The notes below the pieces were generated by a model, which was not told the DNA's origin, made no database searches, and was given only the letters and a program-made list of their open reading frames with translations. Below are positions 52,971 through 60,929 of a DNA stretch of 64,000 nucleotides, piece by piece (the first letter of the stretch is position 1; the number at the start of each line of letters is the position of its first letter). A program made the translations under genes and the position numbers. The DNA comes from Anabaena sp. UHCC 0187 (GTDB taxonomy: Bacteria > Cyanobacteriota > Cyanobacteriia > Cyanobacteriales > Nostocaceae). The stretch is from positions 633,281 through 697,280 of the forward strand of contig NZ_VILB01000011.1 of NCBI RefSeq assembly GCF_009712035.1, given 5' to 3'.

Positions 52971-53018
52971 GGAGGAATGCGGAGGAATGAGGAGGAATGA
53001 GGAGGAATGCGGAGGAAA
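52936..53018. repeat. GGAGGAATG/GGACGCGGA tandem repeat at kinase 3' end
   Basis: CGCAGAGGACGCGGAGGACG is followed by five GGAGGAATGA- or GGAGGAATGC-type units. The array contains the kinase stop codon and continues into the spacer. Confidence 0.88.
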
Positions 53019-53081
53019 AGAATTATTTATAAGTTGTAAAGTTAAGTTTAATTCAGTATTCAATTGTTAATTTATAAGGTC

Positions 53082-53783
53082 ATGAATTTAATCACTAAGC
53101 TAGTTTCCCAAATGTATAACAATTTCAAGTTTCCGCAAATCTTGGTCTTTGGTTTGATTATTACCAGTTTGTTTGCCTGTGGTTTAGGTGTAACTGAAAA
53201 TAATACATCTGCAAATGCTAAAAATCCCGAACAGTCACAGTTAAACCAAAATACTTTACCTAAATCTATTTCTCAAAAATTGCTAAGGGACGCTGCTAGA
53301 GTTTCTGGGGTAAAAGTTTCTAATTTGCAAATTACTCAAGTGACATCTACCAATTTTAGTAATCCCTGTATTTTCAAATTTAGAGAAGTTTGTACGAAGG
53401 AATATAATCCTATTTCCGGTTGGATTGTAATTGTGCAAGTCAAAGAACAATCTTGGACTTATCATGTCAATAAATCCGGTTCACAAATTCTTTTAGATCC
53501 GAAAATTAGCAGTAATCAATTACCGAAAAAAATTGCTAATGCGGTTTTGAGTAATGCTTCTAAACGTTCTGGTTTAGCAGTAAGTTCTCTAAAAATTACC
53601 CAGTCAATTCAAAAAACTTTTAGTAATTCCTGCGTGTTTAATTTTGGTGAAGTCTGCACCCAAAATTTTGATCCCATTCAAGGTTGGGAAATAATTGTCA
53701 AAGTTAAAAGCCAGTTTTGGACTTATCATGTAGATATAACTGGTACACGCCTGGTTTTAGATCCTCAAGTTACCAAAATCTAA
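53082..53783 (+). CDS. Putative lipoprotein with two internal repeats
   Basis: This 233-residue protein has an N-terminal hydrophobic segment ending in SLFACG, a lipobox-like site. Two homologous units of about 80 residues follow. Each has a helix, then NLQITQ or SLKITQ, a PCIFKF or SCVFNF strand, EVCT, a GW and SWTYHV or FWTYHV, and ends in LLDP or VLDP. Each unit carries two Cys that may form a disulfide. The fold and function are not recognised. The ATG at 53082 (with AAGG before it) is preferred to TTG 18 bases upstream. It overlaps the convergent DsbA-like gene by four bases. Confidence 0.7.
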   Translation: MNLITKLVSQMYNNFKFPQILVFGLIITSLFACGLGVTENNTSANAKNPEQSQLNQNTLPKSISQKLLRDAARVSGVKVSNLQITQVTSTNFSNPCIFKFREVCTKEYNPISGWIVIVQVKEQSWTYHVNKSGSQILLDPKISSNQLPKKIANAVLSNASKRSGLAVSSLKITQSIQKTFSNSCVFNFGEVCTQNFDPIQGWEIIVKVKSQFWTYHVDITGTRLVLDPQVTKI

Positions 53784-54457
53784 CACCAAGATTGTTCTCC
53801 GGCAGGATTGTGCAGTAACTCACGAATATTTGCTTCTATAACTCGATAGCCTACATTTCCGTTGAGTCTCTGCCTTCCTTCATTAAAAATGATTGTAGGG
53901 CTAACTGTTACCGTATGCTCTTTGACTAAGTCAAAATCTTTGGATAACTGGGCGTAGGCCTCACCACTATCAATTTGAGCTTGAATAGCAGCAATCGGTA
54001 GGCTTAACTCTTCGGCAATTTCAAATTGTACCTTGCGGTCAGAAATATTTGCCATTTTGGTGAAAAACGCCTGCCGAAATGCCCAAATTGCTTTTTTAAA
54101 TGCCTGTTGTTCTGGGTCTACCAAACCCTTTATTTCTAATAGTTGAACCCCATGCAGAAATAAATGACAGGATGTAGATGAAGATGGTGGATTGTGAGTC
54201 CAAATATCAGGATGAATGGTAATATGATTGAACTTTTTTGCCACTTCCTGCACATGATGACTATATCCTGATAATCCCCCCCGATCTTGCCATCCTTTCT
54301 TGAGTTTTTCCTGGGCGTTACCAAAAACAGGAACAAAGTGGTCTTCAATCACGATTTTGTTTTCAAAGGTTGTTTTCAACTCGTCCAAACGGATCTGAGC
54401 AATATAAGCCCAAATGCAGAGAAGATCAGAAAAGTAAAAGACACGAATGGGTTCCAT
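53780..54457 (-). CDS. DsbA/FrnE-like thioredoxin-fold oxidoreductase with degenerate active site
   Basis: This 225-residue cytoplasmic protein of the DsbA-like group (FrnE/2-hydroxychromene-carboxylate isomerase) opens with IRVFYFSDLLCIWAYIAQI. The usual CPWC is CIWA, keeping Cys14 but replacing the second Cys with Ala, so classical dithiol chemistry is unlikely. The inserted helical domain and the cis-Pro loop TVSPTIIF are present. It may act as a glutathione-dependent isomerase or chaperone. It ends four bases inside the convergent lipoprotein gene. Confidence 0.82.
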   Translation of the reverse strand: MEPIRVFYFSDLLCIWAYIAQIRLDELKTTFENKIVIEDHFVPVFGNAQEKLKKGWQDRGGLSGYSHHVQEVAKKFNHITIHPDIWTHNPPSSSTSCHLFLHGVQLLEIKGLVDPEQQAFKKAIWAFRQAFFTKMANISDRKVQFEIAEELSLPIAAIQAQIDSGEAYAQLSKDFDLVKEHTVTVSPTIIFNEGRQRLNGNVGYRVIEANIRELLHNPAGEQSWC

Positions 54458-54557
54458 TGTTATCCTGGTGTTTATGAAAGTGAATCACGGAAAATGGTGC
54501 ATACAATTTGCCTTTTCTCATATATAATAATAGATTGTGTTGAATTAAAGCCATCCC

Positions 54558-54755
54558 ATGCCTAAACTAAAGACTCGCAAGGCTGCGGCGAAGAGATTCC
54601 GCGCCACCGGTAGCGGTAAAATCGTCCGCCGGAAACCGTTCAAAAACCACTTATTAGAGCATAAATCCTCTAGCAAAAAGAGCAATATGTCCAAAATGGC
54701 AGTTGTTCATGAACGGGACGAACCTAACGTGCGTTTAATGCTTCCATATTTGTAA
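54558..54755 (+). CDS. rpmI: 50S ribosomal protein L35
   Basis: This is a 65-residue basic ribosomal protein with [20 protein letters not shown] and the internal [11 protein letters not shown] motif. The length is normal. It forms an operon with rplT 20 bases downstream. infC, often linked in other bacteria, is not adjacent here, which is usual in cyanobacteria. Confidence 0.98.
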   Translation: MPKLKTRKAAAKRFRATGSGKIVRRKPFKNHLLEHKSSSKKSNMSKMAVVHERDEPNVRLMLPYL

Positions 54756-54775
54756 AAGATCACAGGTAATAAGAT

Positions 54776-55132
54776 ATGACTCGGGTAAAACGCGGTAATG
54801 TAGCTCGTAAACGCCGCAATAAAATTCTCAAATTAGCTAAAGGTTTCCGTGGTTCTCACTCAACTTTGTTTAGAACCGCTAACCAACAGGTAATGAAGGC
54901 GCTTCGCAGTGCTTACCGCGATCGCAAAAAGAAGAAGCGTGATTTCCGTCGTCTCTGGATAGCGCGGATTAACGCGGCTTCTAGACAACACGGCTTAAGC
55001 TACAGCCGCTTAATTGGTAATTTGAAAAAGGCCAATGTGGAACTAAACCGCAAAATGTTGGCACAATTGGCAATTCTTGATCCTGCAAGCTTCGCTAAAA
55101 TTGCGGAACTCGCTAACTCGGTTAACGGATAA
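54776..55132 (+). CDS. rplT: 50S ribosomal protein L20
   Basis: This 118-residue L20 begins [20 protein letters not shown], with the [20 protein letters not shown] core and the helical C-terminus. It binds 23S rRNA early in assembly. It is cotranscribed with rpmI. No clear L20 autoregulatory leader is visible before rpmI. Confidence 0.98.
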   Translation: MTRVKRGNVARKRRNKILKLAKGFRGSHSTLFRTANQQVMKALRSAYRDRKKKKRDFRRLWIARINAASRQHGLSYSRLIGNLKKANVELNRKMLAQLAILDPASFAKIAELANSVNG

Positions 55133-55242
55133 AGGTGGCAACGGATGAATAACGGATGTAACAGATGGCACTTCGGAAAATTGAAAATTAAAAATAACGA
55201 AACTTTTTGGCATTTTTAATTGGAGTAAAACGCAGAGCGATT

Positions 55243-56025
55243 ATGAATAAGTTACATCTGGTATTATCCGCTACCCTATCTTTGATTTTTTGGCTGTCTT
55301 TTCTAAGCGGGAACTTAACTGCATCTGCGGCAACAATGGCGGAAATTCAGCAGCGAGGCTATTTAAATATGGCAGTTAAGGATAATCTTCGTCCTTTGGG
55401 ATTTAGGGATGACAAGGGCAATTTACAAGGGTTAGAGATTGATTTAGCCAAACGGTTGGCCAGTGATTTGTTGGGTAAAGCTGATGCTGTGAAATTGCAA
55501 CCTGTAGCCAATAGCGATCGCTTACCTGTAGTCTTTAATCAGCAAGTTGATTTGGCTATTGCTGGAGTCACAGCCACAGAATCACGTTCTCGCATTGTGA
55601 GTTTTAGTGTTCCTTATTATTATGATGGGGCGGCAATAGTTACAAAAAATACATCTATTCAATCATTAAAAGATGTAGGCAAACGGAAAATAGCTGTTCT
55701 CAACAACTCTAGCACTGTCGGATACTTAAAATATTTTACACCATCTGCTGAATTGGTCGGTGTAAGTTCTTATGGCCAAGGCTGGGAAAAAATAGCAAGT
55801 AATCAAGTAGATGGTTTTGCTGCGGATGTCAGCGTTCTTAGTGGTTGGGTGCAAGCACATCCTCGGTATCGCATATTGCCAACTAAATTATCAGCAGAAC
55901 CTTTATCTGTAGTGATGCCTAAAGGATTGCAATATGATGAATTAAGACGCAAAGTGAATGAAGCGATCGCTCGTTATACAGTCACAGGTTGGCTGAAAGA
56001 ACGGATAGAATATTGGGGATTGTAG
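55243..56025 (+). CDS. Periplasmic amino-acid-type solute-binding protein (SBP_bac_3)
   Basis: This 260-residue protein has a signal peptide (about 1-30, cleavage near ASA-AT). A type 3 solute-binding domain follows: GYLNMAVKDNLRPLGFRDD, LEIDLAKRLA, LAIAGVTATESRSRIVSFS and GKRKIAVLNNSSTVGYL. It captures an amino acid or similar solute in the periplasm for an ABC transporter; no permease or ATPase genes are adjacent. The ATG at 55243 is chosen because it begins a proper signal peptide; a TTG 12 codons upstream is unlikely. Confidence 0.87.
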   Translation: MNKLHLVLSATLSLIFWLSFLSGNLTASAATMAEIQQRGYLNMAVKDNLRPLGFRDDKGNLQGLEIDLAKRLASDLLGKADAVKLQPVANSDRLPVVFNQQVDLAIAGVTATESRSRIVSFSVPYYYDGAAIVTKNTSIQSLKDVGKRKIAVLNNSSTVGYLKYFTPSAELVGVSSYGQGWEKIASNQVDGFAADVSVLSGWVQAHPRYRILPTKLSAEPLSVVMPKGLQYDELRRKVNEAIARYTVTGWLKERIEYWGL

Positions 56026-56098
56026 TAATTTAGTGAGAAATATACAACCTAATAACTGATAATAGATAGAGTATTTTAATAATTTGTATTTGTAGAAA

Positions 56099-56623
56099 AT
56101 GGATAGCAATTTAGTCGTCATTTATCTGTCAATTTTTGTTGGTTTACTTGCATTTGCAGGTGTGAGTGTTTTCCGTCAAGTATTCAAAACCCGTAAACTT
56201 GAAAACTCTCTAGGTAAGTTAAAAACCAAATTAACTAAAGAAAAAGGTACGGCTCAAGAATATTATGAATTAGCTAGTATCTATTCAGAAAAAAAAGTAT
56301 TTAGCCAAGCTATACCCCTATTTCAAAAATCTCTCAAAGCAGCAGAAGAAGAGGGAGAAGAATCTATTGCTCCCATTTACAACGGCTTGGGATATGTTTA
56401 TTTTGCTCAAGAGCAATACGACTTAGCAATTCGTCAGTACAAAGAAGCCATCAAATTAAACCCAGATTATGTATCGGCTCTAAATAATCTCGGACACGCT
56501 TATGAGAAGAAAAAATTGAATGCTCAAGCGTTGGAAATGTATGAAGCAACACTCAAATTAGCACCAAATAACGCCGTTGCTAAACGTCGCGCTGAATCTT
56601 TACGTCGCTTAGTTTCTATATAG
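56099..56623 (+). CDS. Ycf37-like TPR protein, photosystem I assembly
   Basis: This 174-residue protein has one N-terminal membrane helix (about 5-25), a basic linker, and about three TPR units (about 52-165). These carry AQEYYELASIYSEKKVFSQA and YDLAIRQYKEAIKLNPDY. The length and layout fit Ycf37, a thylakoid protein that helps assemble or stabilise PSI. General TPR similarity makes this a probable, not certain, assignment. Confidence 0.65.
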   Translation: MDSNLVVIYLSIFVGLLAFAGVSVFRQVFKTRKLENSLGKLKTKLTKEKGTAQEYYELASIYSEKKVFSQAIPLFQKSLKAAEEEGEESIAPIYNGLGYVYFAQEQYDLAIRQYKEAIKLNPDYVSALNNLGHAYEKKKLNAQALEMYEATLKLAPNNAVAKRRAESLRRLVSI

Positions 56624-56726
56624 TGCGCTGGACATCAATTCTGTAGTCATATTCTTGATATTAGCCTCTTAATCTTACGGTTTCTCATCTCTAGTTGAGG
56701 AATCAATAAATGTACTTTTTTGAAAA

Positions 56727-58718
56727 ATGTGCAAGATGATTAAGAGGCTAAATCTTTTTTACCAGCTAACTATTAGCATTATTATTTTCATTAATATCTG
56801 CTGGGGATTTCCTAATATTGTATTAGCGGAAGAAGCGATAATTCCACACCCTCTCAACCCCTTAACAGAACAAGAGATTAATACAGCAGTTACCATAGTT
56901 AAAGAGCAAAAAAAACTCAGTGAAACCGCAATTTTTCCCATAATTGCCTTACAAGAACCCGATAAAAAAGCAGTCTTAAATTTTATACCTGGCAAATCAT
57001 TTCTACGCCAGATTTTTTTGCAAGTTTATGAAATCGAACTGAATAAAACCTTTACTGGAACAGTTAATTTAAACACGAAAAATCTCACTTCCTGGCAAGA
57101 AATATCTCACGGACAACCTGCTATTTTATCACCAGATTATGCAATAGCGCGGGAAGTAGTAAAATCAGATTTGCGTTGGCAAATAGCCATGCAAAAACGC
57201 GGAATTAAAGATTTTGATCATGTAGAAATAAGTTGTTGGGGAGCAGGAATACTCAATCAAGCAGAAGCCAAATCTGGTAATCGAATTTGTCGAGCATTAT
57301 CTTATTATCAAGGTAAACATTGGAATTTTTATGCTCGTCCCATAGAAGGTGTTTTAGTTACAGTCAATTTGAATAAAGGTGAAGTTGATAGTTTTGTTGA
57401 TAACGGTACAGTTCCCATTTCCCAAGAAAATTGGGATTATGACATTAATGCTTTTAGTCAAATAATTGCACCACCAAAACCATTAAACATTAATCAACCA
57501 GAAGGAACAAGTTTTAAAATTCAAGGTAATGAAATTACTTGGCAAGGTTGGAAATTTCGTTATTTAATGCACCCCCGTGAAGGTTTAGTTCTGTATCTTG
57601 TTAAATACCATGATGGTGAAAAAGATAGATCAATTTTATATCGTGGTAGTCTCTCAGAAATGGCAGTTCCTTATGGTGATACTCAGCCAAATTGGTCGTT
57701 TAGGAATGCCTTTGATGTGGGAGAATATAATTTAGGATTATTAGCAAACAAAATAGAATTAGGTAAAGAAATTCCTGAAAATGGAGTTTTACTAAATACA
57801 GTCTTTGCTAATCCTGAAGGAGAACCTTTCACCATACCTGGATTAATTGGTATCTATGAAAGAGATAACGGTATCCTTTGGAAACATTTTGATTACAAAA
57901 CTCAAAAAAATCATGTCCGTCGTAATCGTGAATTAGTCCTAAAAATGATGACGACAGTTGATAACTATGATTACAGTCTCAACTGGATATTTAGGCAAGA
58001 CGGTACTTTAGAAGTAGAAAATGAGTTAACGGGGATTGATTTAGTCCAGGGAACAGCCAGCATAAAACAAACTGAAAATAAGTCTTTTGGCAGATTATTA
58101 GCTAAAAATATTTTTGGCGTAAATCATCAGCATTTTTTCAATTATCGCTTAGATTTAGACATAGATGGACAAGCTAATTATATCATGGAAATGAATGTAG
58201 AAGCGTTGCCAATGGGTGACAAAAACCCGTTAGGAAATGCCATAAATGTAGAAGATACAGCACTAAAAACCGAAAAATCTGCTGTGCGTGATTTGGATAT
58301 TAAACACAGTCGAGAATGGATGATTGCTAGTACAGATAAACAGAATAATTTAGGTGTTCCTCCTGCATATATGTTAATGCCGGGAGGAAATACAAATTTA
58401 TATGCTGTGGAAGGTGCAAATATTAGGAAAAAAGCAGGTTTTGCCACTCATCATTTTTGGGTAACAAAATATAAACCCAGTGAAATGTATGCAGGTGGAG
58501 ATTATCCCAACCAAACACAATTGGGGGAAGGTTTACCCAAATATATTGCTGATAATGAATCTGTGAATGGTGAAGATTTAGTTGTGTGGTACACAATGGG
58601 AATGACTCATATTCCTCGTCCAGAAGATTGGCCTGTAATGCCAACTCACCGCGTTGGTTTTAAGTTAATGCCAAGGGGATTTTTTAATAGGAATCCCGCG
58701 ATTAATTTGGGTGAGTAA
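56727..58718 (+). CDS. Copper-containing primary-amine oxidase
   Basis: This 663-residue enzyme oxidises primary amines to aldehydes with release of ammonia and peroxide. A signal peptide (about 5-34) predicts export. The catalytic Asp is in RNAFDVGEYN, and the TPQ-forming Tyr414 is in the N-Y-D motif (DNYDYSLNW). The copper ligands are NHQHFF (HxH) and the later His in GMTHIPRPEDWP. All key residues are present, so an active enzyme is expected. Start choice: ATG at 56727, with another in-frame ATG three codons later. It is a single gene. Confidence 0.93.
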   Translation: MCKMIKRLNLFYQLTISIIIFINICWGFPNIVLAEEAIIPHPLNPLTEQEINTAVTIVKEQKKLSETAIFPIIALQEPDKKAVLNFIPGKSFLRQIFLQVYEIELNKTFTGTVNLNTKNLTSWQEISHGQPAILSPDYAIAREVVKSDLRWQIAMQKRGIKDFDHVEISCWGAGILNQAEAKSGNRICRALSYYQGKHWNFYARPIEGVLVTVNLNKGEVDSFVDNGTVPISQENWDYDINAFSQIIAPPKPLNINQPEGTSFKIQGNEITWQGWKFRYLMHPREGLVLYLVKYHDGEKDRSILYRGSLSEMAVPYGDTQPNWSFRNAFDVGEYNLGLLANKIELGKEIPENGVLLNTVFANPEGEPFTIPGLIGIYERDNGILWKHFDYKTQKNHVRRNRELVLKMMTTVDNYDYSLNWIFRQDGTLEVENELTGIDLVQGTASIKQTENKSFGRLLAKNIFGVNHQHFFNYRLDLDIDGQANYIMEMNVEALPMGDKNPLGNAINVEDTALKTEKSAVRDLDIKHSREWMIASTDKQNNLGVPPAYMLMPGGNTNLYAVEGANIRKKAGFATHHFWVTKYKPSEMYAGGDYPNQTQLGEGLPKYIADNESVNGEDLVVWYTMGMTHIPRPEDWPVMPTHRVGFKLMPRGFFNRNPAINLGE

Positions 58719-58901
58719 ATTCTCATTACCTACCAGATACAGGTAATGCAAGATATATAGCAATCCTAGATAAAAGTTTCAGCCTTTTATCAAGGTTGGA
58801 TATTCATTCGTGAATATGTCTATGGTAGAGACAGGTTGTAGATAAAATTTCGGCTGTACTGTCAGACTTTTTCAGTCCTGTCCCTACTTTGAAGCGTAGT
58901 T

Positions 58902-59039
58902 TTAACTGTCTCCTGTTTTTTCAATGGTTTCAATCACAGCTAAACCTATACTAGAGGCGGCGATTAGCATGATTGCTGACGCGAGAAAAGCACTGATAAG
59001 CATCTGGAGAGCTTGGTCAAAAAAGATATAGGTGGTCAT
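58902..59039 (-). CDS. Small single-helix membrane peptide, 45 residues
   Basis: This 45-residue protein reads MTTYIFFDQALQM at the N-terminus. One hydrophobic helix (about 10-36) precedes a polar tail (IETIEKTGDS). A good ribosome-binding site (AAGG) lies about eight bases before the ATG. Size and composition recall the small subunits of photosynthetic or NDH complexes, but I do not recognise it as any known one. It is below the length limit of most gene finders. Confidence 0.55.
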   Translation of the reverse strand: MTTYIFFDQALQMLISAFLASAIMLIAASSIGLAVIETIEKTGDS

Positions 59040-59211
59040 TTGTTCACCTTCTGAACTTTATACAGCTACTGGTACTATCTAATTCTTGTTCACAGTCTGG
59101 TGACTGAATTCCTTGTAATCGTATCTTAACAAAACTTTAGCTCTTTCATGACCCGATGACAAAGTTTTATTACTAAATATTTGATAAATTTTAACTATAT
59201 TCAGTTAAGTA

Positions 59212-59265
59212 CAATACTGAAAAACACCGAAAGTAAAAATTTTATCTACTTTCAGTACAGTATTG
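59212..59265. repeat. Long imperfect hairpin before GNAT gene
   Basis: CAATACTG (59212-59219) pairs with CAGTATTG (59258-59265), and GAAAGTA (59229-59235) with TACTTTC (59247-59253). The stem lies about 46 bases before the acetyltransferase start and may be part of its leader. Confidence 0.5.
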
Positions 59266-59311
59266 TTGTAGTTTTAATTGTCGTAATAGTTACTTAATTC
59301 TTGGTCTAGCT

Positions 59312-59854
59312 ATGGAACTTCTGCGGTTCGAGATATCTACACACCGTCTGTTATTACAGCCCATATCCATGGCATATAAGGCAGATATTTTTAGAGAATT
59401 TACCCAGGAAGTCACGACTTATTTATATTCAGAACCATCAAAAAAAATTCAGGATACTGAAAATTTTATTAATCAATCTTTACTAAATATGGAAAAAGGA
59501 GAAGAGTTAGTAATTGTGATTTTAAAGAAAGATTCTCAAGAGTTTTTAGGATGTAGTGGGATACATAAAATTAATAGTAAATATCCAAGATATGGAATTT
59601 GGTTGAAGAAATCAGCACATAAACAAGGTTACGCTACAGAAACAATTGCAGCCCTGAATTTATGGGCTGAAGAAAACTTAGATTATGAATATCTAAGATA
59701 TGGTTCAGATAAAGCAAATAAAGCCAGCCGTAGGATTGCGGAAAAAATGGGAGGTAAGATTGGTAGGGAATATGATGTAATTAACATGAGTGGTAAAGTC
59801 TTAAATGTAGTAGAATATAACATTAGTAAAAAACAAAATTCTGAATTTTACTAA
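59312..59854 (+). CDS. GNAT family N-acetyltransferase (RimJ/RimL-like)
   Basis: This 180-residue acetyl-CoA-dependent acetyltransferase has LRFEISTHRLLLQPI at the start, typical of the RimJ/RimL group. The middle strand VIVILKKDSQEFLGCSGI precedes the acetyl-CoA loop around KKSAHKQGYATETI. The C-terminal NKASRRIAEKMG is also family-like. The acceptor (protein N-terminus or small molecule) is unknown. It is convergent with the deacetylase gene 10 bases away. Confidence 0.87.
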   Translation: MELLRFEISTHRLLLQPISMAYKADIFREFTQEVTTYLYSEPSKKIQDTENFINQSLLNMEKGEELVIVILKKDSQEFLGCSGIHKINSKYPRYGIWLKKSAHKQGYATETIAALNLWAEENLDYEYLRYGSDKANKASRRIAEKMGGKIGREYDVINMSGKVLNVVEYNISKKQNSEFY

Positions 59855-59864
59855 TTAAAAAATA

Positions 59865-60785
59865 CTAACATATACAAGGTTTAATAGTAGCAATTACTGA
59901 TTCAGCAAGACTTGGTAAATCATAACCACCTTCTAAACCAAACATAATTTTTCTGGTTATACCTAAACAGTATTCTGTAAACAACCCAAAATCTTCTGGT
60001 TGCAAATTCATACCAGCTAAAGGATCATTAGCATTAGCATCATAACCAGCACTAATAATCAGTAAATCTGGCGCAAAATTACTTAAAAAGGGTAATATCT
60101 TGCTTTCCCACAACGGTTGATAAACAGTAATATCACTACCAGGGGGAACGGGTAAATTTAACACATTATTATGTGAACCTTGTTGAGAAGCTTTCCCAGT
60201 ACCGGGATAAGCTGGATACTGGTGAAGAGAAATATAAGCAATTTCTGAGTGAGTTTCTACTATTGCTTCCGTACCATTTCCATGATGTACGTCCCAATCT
60301 AGGATAGCAACGCGCTGAATTCCCGGTTGTTGTAAAGCGTATAAAGCTGCAATTGCAGCATTAGAAAATAAACAAAACCCCATGCCTGTATCACTTACCG
60401 CATGATGTCCTGGTGGACGCGCTAATACAAAAGATTGATTTGTTGTATTAATAACTGTATCAACTCCATCTAGCCAAGCACTAACTGCTAACAACGCTAC
60501 ATCATAACTGCGGGGAGAAATACGAGTATCTCCATCTAAATAACCACCACCAGAGGAGGAGATATTTTTAACTTTGTTAATATAGGTTGTAGGATGAACA
60601 TTTTCTATCCAAGATATTAAAGATGGTTTTGATGTAACAGGTGTGGGTAGTTTCCAGGTAATTTTTTCGGCAAAACTCGCAGCTTTTAAAGCGTTGACTA
60701 TGGCTGTTAACCGGGCTGGTTTTTCTGGGTGGTAACTTCCGGTTTTGTGATCTAAAAATTCGTCAGAATAAATGACTTGTAACAT
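59865..60785 (-). CDS. Histone deacetylase-like amidohydrolase
   Basis: This 306-residue zinc amidohydrolase of the class II HDAC-like/acetoin utilisation group has LARPPGHHAVSDTGMGFCLF with the His pair. DWDVHHGNGTE carries Asp and His zinc ligands, and SAGYDANANDPLAG carries the third ligand Asp. It removes acetyl groups from lysine, polyamines or small molecules. It is convergent with a GNAT acetyltransferase with only 10 bases between stops. It is divergent from the copper ATPase gene. Confidence 0.92.
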   Translation of the reverse strand: MLQVIYSDEFLDHKTGSYHPEKPARLTAIVNALKAASFAEKITWKLPTPVTSKPSLISWIENVHPTTYINKVKNISSSGGGYLDGDTRISPRSYDVALLAVSAWLDGVDTVINTTNQSFVLARPPGHHAVSDTGMGFCLFSNAAIAALYALQQPGIQRVAILDWDVHHGNGTEAIVETHSEIAYISLHQYPAYPGTGKASQQGSHNNVLNLPVPPGSDITVYQPLWESKILPFLSNFAPDLLIISAGYDANANDPLAGMNLQPEDFGLFTEYCLGITRKIMFGLEGGYDLPSLAESVIATIKPCIC

Positions 60786-60929
60786 ATATTTCTATATCCA
60801 GAATCTGAAATGTCAGTTAGGTGAAAGTCAAGAAACTTATTAAAATGATATATTACACCAATAGGTGAAGTATAGATACCCAAGTTCTCAAATAAGTCGG
60901 GGATTTGGACAATAATTAGAAGAGGTAAT

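Larger units (their letters stand above)
58719..59311. other. Spacer holding the 45-residue ORF and a long hairpin
   Basis: Apart from the small gene at 58902-59039 and the hairpin at 59212-59265, this roughly 590-base region shows nothing I can name. Confidence 0.5.

Noticed and set aside
54287-54565. 92-codon plus-strand frame before rpmI
   Set aside because: It is antisense to the DsbA-like gene and ends inside rpmI in another frame.
60840-60870. CACC-AATA-GGTG as a copper-responsive operator before the P-type ATPase
   Set aside because: The symmetry is only four bases per arm and does not match a known CopY or CopR site closely enough.
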